Assembly (NCBI RefSeq): GCF_028389875.1
Contig: NC_084678.1
Span: 13,608,899-13,672,898 of the forward strand
Source: Rhea pennata
Lineage: Eukaryota; Chordata; Aves; Rheiformes; Rheidae
Direction of reading: 5' to 3'
Length of the DNA stretch: 64,000 bases
Position numbers and translations under genes: made by a program. Under the pieces are notes generated by a model. The model saw only the letters and a list, made by a program, of their open reading frames with translations. It was not told where the DNA came from and did no database searches. Shown here piece by piece: positions 60,630-64,000 of the stretch (positions are counted from its first letter, which is position 1; each line of letters opens with the position of its first letter).

Positions 60630-62094
60630 ACTCTATCATCTCTGAAAGGTCCTGGAGAACAGGAGAGAAGCCTGAGAACTGGAAGAAAGACAGTGTCACT
60701 CCAGTCTTCAAAAAGAGCAAGAAGGAGGACCCAGGCAACTACAGGCTCACCTGCATCCCTGGAAAGGTGATGGAATAGCTCATCCTGGATGGCATATCTA
60801 AGCATTTGGAGGAAAAGAAGGTTATCAGGAGCAGTCAGCATGGGTTCACCAAGCGGAAATCATACTTAACCGTGCGTGATAGCCTTCTATGATGGAATGG
60901 CTGGCTGGTTAGGTGAGGGGAGAGCAGTGGATGTTGTCTACCTTGACTTCATTAAGGCTTTTCACACTGTCTCCCATAATGTCCTCATAGGTAAGCTCAG
61001 GAAGTGTGAGTTAGACGAATGGACAGCGAGGCAGATTGAGAACTTACTGATATGCAGATCTCAGAGAGTTGTGATCAGTGGTGCAGTCTAGTTGGAGGCC
61101 AGCAGCTAGTGATGTACCCCAGGTCCGTACTGAGTCCAGTCTTGTTCAACTTATTCATCAGTGACTTGGATGAAGGGACGGAGTGCCTCCTCAGCAAGTT
61201 TGCTGATGATACCAAACTAGGAGGAGTGGCTGATACACCAGAAGGCTGTGCTGCCATTCAGAGAGACCTGGACAGGCTGGAGAGTTGGAGGGGAACCTCA
61301 TGAAGTTCAACAAAGGCAAGTGCATGGTCCTGCACGTAGGGAGAAAGAATCCCATGCACCAGTATGGGCTGGGGGCTGACCTGCTGGAAAGCAGCTCTGA
61401 GGAGAAAGACCTGGGAGTGCTGGTGGATGACAAGTTGACCATGAGCTAGCAATGTGCTCTTGTGGCCAAGAAGGCCAATGGTCTCCTGGGGTGCATTAGG
61501 AAGAGTGTTGTCAGGAGGTGATCCTCTCCCTCTGCTCAGTCCTGGTGAGGCCACATCCAATTCTAGGCTCCCCAGTACAAGAGAGACATGGCTCTACTGA
61601 AGAGAGTCCAGCGTAGGGCTACAAAGATGATTAGAGGACTGCAGCCTCTGCCCTACGCGGAACAGCTGCGAGAGCTGGGCCTGTTAAGCTTAGGATAGTT
61701 TAGATAGGATAGTTTAGGATAAGAGAAGACTGAGAGAGAAGGGATCTTATCAGTGTATACAAATGTCTTAAGATAAGGTGTCAAGAGCATGGGACCAGAG
61801 TCTTCAGTAGTGCCATGCGACAGGACAAGAGGCAATGGGCACAAACTGAAACACAGGAAGCTCCACCTAAACATGAGGAAAAACGTCTTCTCTGTGAGAG
61901 TGACAGAGCGCTGGGACAGGTTGCCCAGAGAGGTTGTGGAGTCTCCCTCTCTGGAGATATTCAAAACCCACCTGGACGTGATCCTGTGCAATGTGTTCTA
62001 GGTGACCACGTTTGGGCGGGGGGGTGGATGGATTAGATGATCTCCAGAGGTCCCTTCCAACCTCAACCATTCTCTGATTCTGTGATTCTGTGAT
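60630..62094 (+). mobile_element. CR1 LINE, 5'-truncated, intergenic
   Basis: About 1.46 kb of CR1 pol 3' part and 3' UTR. Recognisable reverse-transcriptase text: KSKKEDPGNYRLT, AVDVVYLDFIKAFHTVSH and [20 protein letters not shown]. It ends AGGTCCCTTCCAACCTCAAC and three TGATTCTG-type units. Many stops and frameshifts, a KAFD to KAFH change at a catalytic position, and a GGATAGTTTA duplication near 61690 show it is dead. Confidence 0.95.
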
Positions 62095-64000
62095 AAAATG
62101 AACAGAAAACAGAGGAGAGGGATAAAAATGGCAGGAAATGTTGAAAAAAGACTTGGATTGGTTTATTGAAGAAAAGACTGAAGAAGAGATGAGGATGATA
62201 ATAATTTTTAAATATATTGCCACTGAATTGTTCTATTTGTCTATGGAGACTAGAACAAGAAGTATACCATTTCACTTTCATTAAGGAAAATGATAACAGT
62301 CAGTTTTTCTCATGTGAAGCATGGAAACAGATTACTTATGGATAGAGCAGAATCATCATCTTTGAAGAATTTTACAGATATTTGAGGAGAATGGTAAGAT
62401 TACAGCTTCCCAAACCACGCTAGTCACCTGTGATCTGCAAGGCCATTGGCAATAGTGGGAAGGAACTATGAAAACACAGAGCAAAGATGATTTTTTGAAA
62501 TCCTTTAGCTCAAAGATTATTTTTAACAGAAGTGAAGTTCATGTTGCTGGTGTGGTAACACACGCTGAATAAATGTTAGGAAACGGGAATTGTTGTTAGG
62601 CAGGGAACTGGCAGTAGTGTTTTTATTTTTGATTTTTCTCATGGATTTTTATGAATAGTGACTCGACTGTTCTCTGTCTTCTTTAATGTGCACACAAATA
62701 AACCAGATCATATATCCGCAGGGAATCTGCATCTCTGAAGAGGAAGGATATCATGTCAGTGTTAAATAGCACGCAAAGCATGATACTGCCACCCTTGCTG
62801 TGGAATTTGTGCTCTGATTAGGAATCCTATGACTAGGAAATTTTAGACAAAGCAGGAAGAAATGAAGGCATAACCAGTAAAAGTCGGGTTAATGAGTCCA
62901 AATATTCAGTCTTGGTAGGGTAGGAGATGCTTTTTTTCTCAGCAGACTCTTCTGAGGAAATAAAATCAAAAGTTTGTGCTGCAGCTGTAAATAAACAAGT
63001 CAAATAGTGCAGTAAAGCTGCAGAAATGTTACTGGGTATGCATACAGAAAGGGAGAGGTAGCATCTCTTTCATGACATATCAGGCAGCCCAAGGGCTGCT
63101 TGCAACAAGAACTTGTGTGAAGCACTCAGTAGTGCTTGCAGGTGGATTGGTTCAGAGACTCATTTATTTTTCTCTCCAACCAAGAATGATTAATTTCTGT
63201 CTCTTAAAATATAAAACAGCTGCTGCTCATCTTTGTTAATCATACGATGGCAGAGACCGAGGCCTGCCGTCTCTGTGGGCCAGGCTGTGAATGTGCCTCC
63301 TATCGGTACGTAGCAGTATTCCCGCTGAATCCGAGGAAGTGTGAAAGTCACCGCAATGGCAACATCGCGCTTGACTGACTCTGGCTTCCAAGGAGGAGCG
63401 GATGTGCAGGCAGGTCCTACCGCTTTCCGTTCAATTAGTGAACACTCCTGCTGCTGGCAAGAGGCAAGAACTACAGCTGGTATCAAAGAGCGAAGCTCAC
63501 ATGTCACTTTGCCATCCCCGTATGTCTATAGCGATTTGTTCTTGTGTAGGTGAGTGTATTTTAGTAATGTCCCAGATACTTGAAACAGTTATTCAGCCTC
63601 AGCCTGACTTCAGCTGCTGGCACCATTAGGCTGTTTGTCCGGTGTTTGTTGAGCTGGCATGGCTGGGAGCAGCCCCACCGGCGTGACCACGACTGACGGG
63701 GATGCAGCCGCGCCAGGCGCTAACTGGGTGAAGCGGGAGCAGCAGGCTGCGGCCGGCTGGGCAGTCCTCGGCGAAGGCTCCCAGGCGAGGGGCAAAGGCG
63801 GGGTGTGCGGAGTCAAGAGGTGAAGGAAACTCCCGGCTGAATTTGTAGCCCTGAGGAGCAGCACAAACCTATGTTAGCAAGTCTTTGCTCTGGAAGGAAA
63901 TTATTTTACTGACTGTTCTTTTCAGGTTAAAAAATGAGAATTGCTGTGGTGTCTAAAAGCACGAGAGAGTTCTTTGCAGGCCCTGTCATCATGCCACCTT
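62095..64000. other. Right-end DNA with a GC-rich patch and possible noncoding or first exons
   Basis: A strong donor-like CTTGTGTAGGTGAGTG occurs near 63548, downstream of CpG-containing sequence from 63240. At 63620-63830 the DNA is GC-rich and contains a 54-codon plus-strand frame, ATG 63659 to TGA 63821, beginning MAGSSPTGVTTTDGDAAAPG. Just before its stop AAGAGGTGAAGG could act as a splice donor, so it might be a first coding exon continuing past the edge. I do not recognise the sequence. Confidence 0.35.

Overview
The window is vertebrate nuclear DNA, most likely from a bird. It has spliced genes with GT-AG introns, AT-rich introns, CpG-island promoters, and two 5'-truncated CR1 LINEs ending in the typical avian 3' tail (ATTCTRTG-type 8-mers). 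Gene order matches, from memory, human 20q13.33 and the corresponding avian chromosome 20 block: SYCP2 (-), PPP1R3D (-), FAM217B (+), CDH26 (+). No prokaryotic-type system, virus or CRISPR is present. Nearly all long open frames outside the exons listed here are chance or GC-rich shadows.

Layout. 0.5-6.8 kb: the first ten coding exons of SYCP2 (meiotic chromosome-axis protein) on the minus strand, 276 complete codons with consistent phases; the rest lies off the left edge. One of its introns appears to be AT-AC. 7.85-8.3 kb: SYCP2 CpG-island promoter with three CCAAT boxes. 8.3-15.4 kb: no coding sequence recognised; part is probably the PPP1R3D 3' UTR. 15.45-16.37 kb: PPP1R3D, a single coding exon for a 304-aa glycogen-targeting subunit of protein phosphatase 1. 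16.6-17.3 kb: CpG island between PPP1R3D and FAM217B, with NRF1-type and CCAAT motifs, probably a divergent promoter. 17.2-22.2 kb: FAM217B, with upstream exons at 19.3 and 19.5 kb and a large 396-codon last exon. 22.2-29.7 kb: no gene seen; an old CR1 fragment. 29.7-44.1 kb: CDH26, a cadherin, with fifteen coding exons reconstructed (762 aa if the proposed first exon is right) and a CR1 in the intron after exon 2. 44.1-64 kb: CDH26 3' region, then about 17 kb without recognisable coding exons. That stretch holds an isolated CpG island at 47.4-47.7 kb with an RFX X-box/CRE/NF-Y motif cluster, a locally copied segment with a 19-bp target-site duplication at 54.2 kb, several perfect hairpins, a second CR1 at 60.6-62.1 kb, and a GC-rich patch at 63.6-63.8 kb.

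The four genes are neighbours by conserved synteny and do not form an operon or pathway: SYCP2 works in the synaptonemal complex, PPP1R3D in glycogen metabolism, CDH26 in epithelial adhesion, and FAM217B has no established function. The points most worth checking are the target-site-duplicated local copy, the AT-AC intron in SYCP2, the X-box/CRE/CCAAT island, the 18-bp perfect inverted repeat in a CDH26 intron, the loss of calcium-binding motifs between CDH26 repeats, and an open frame running upstream of the usual FAM217B start.
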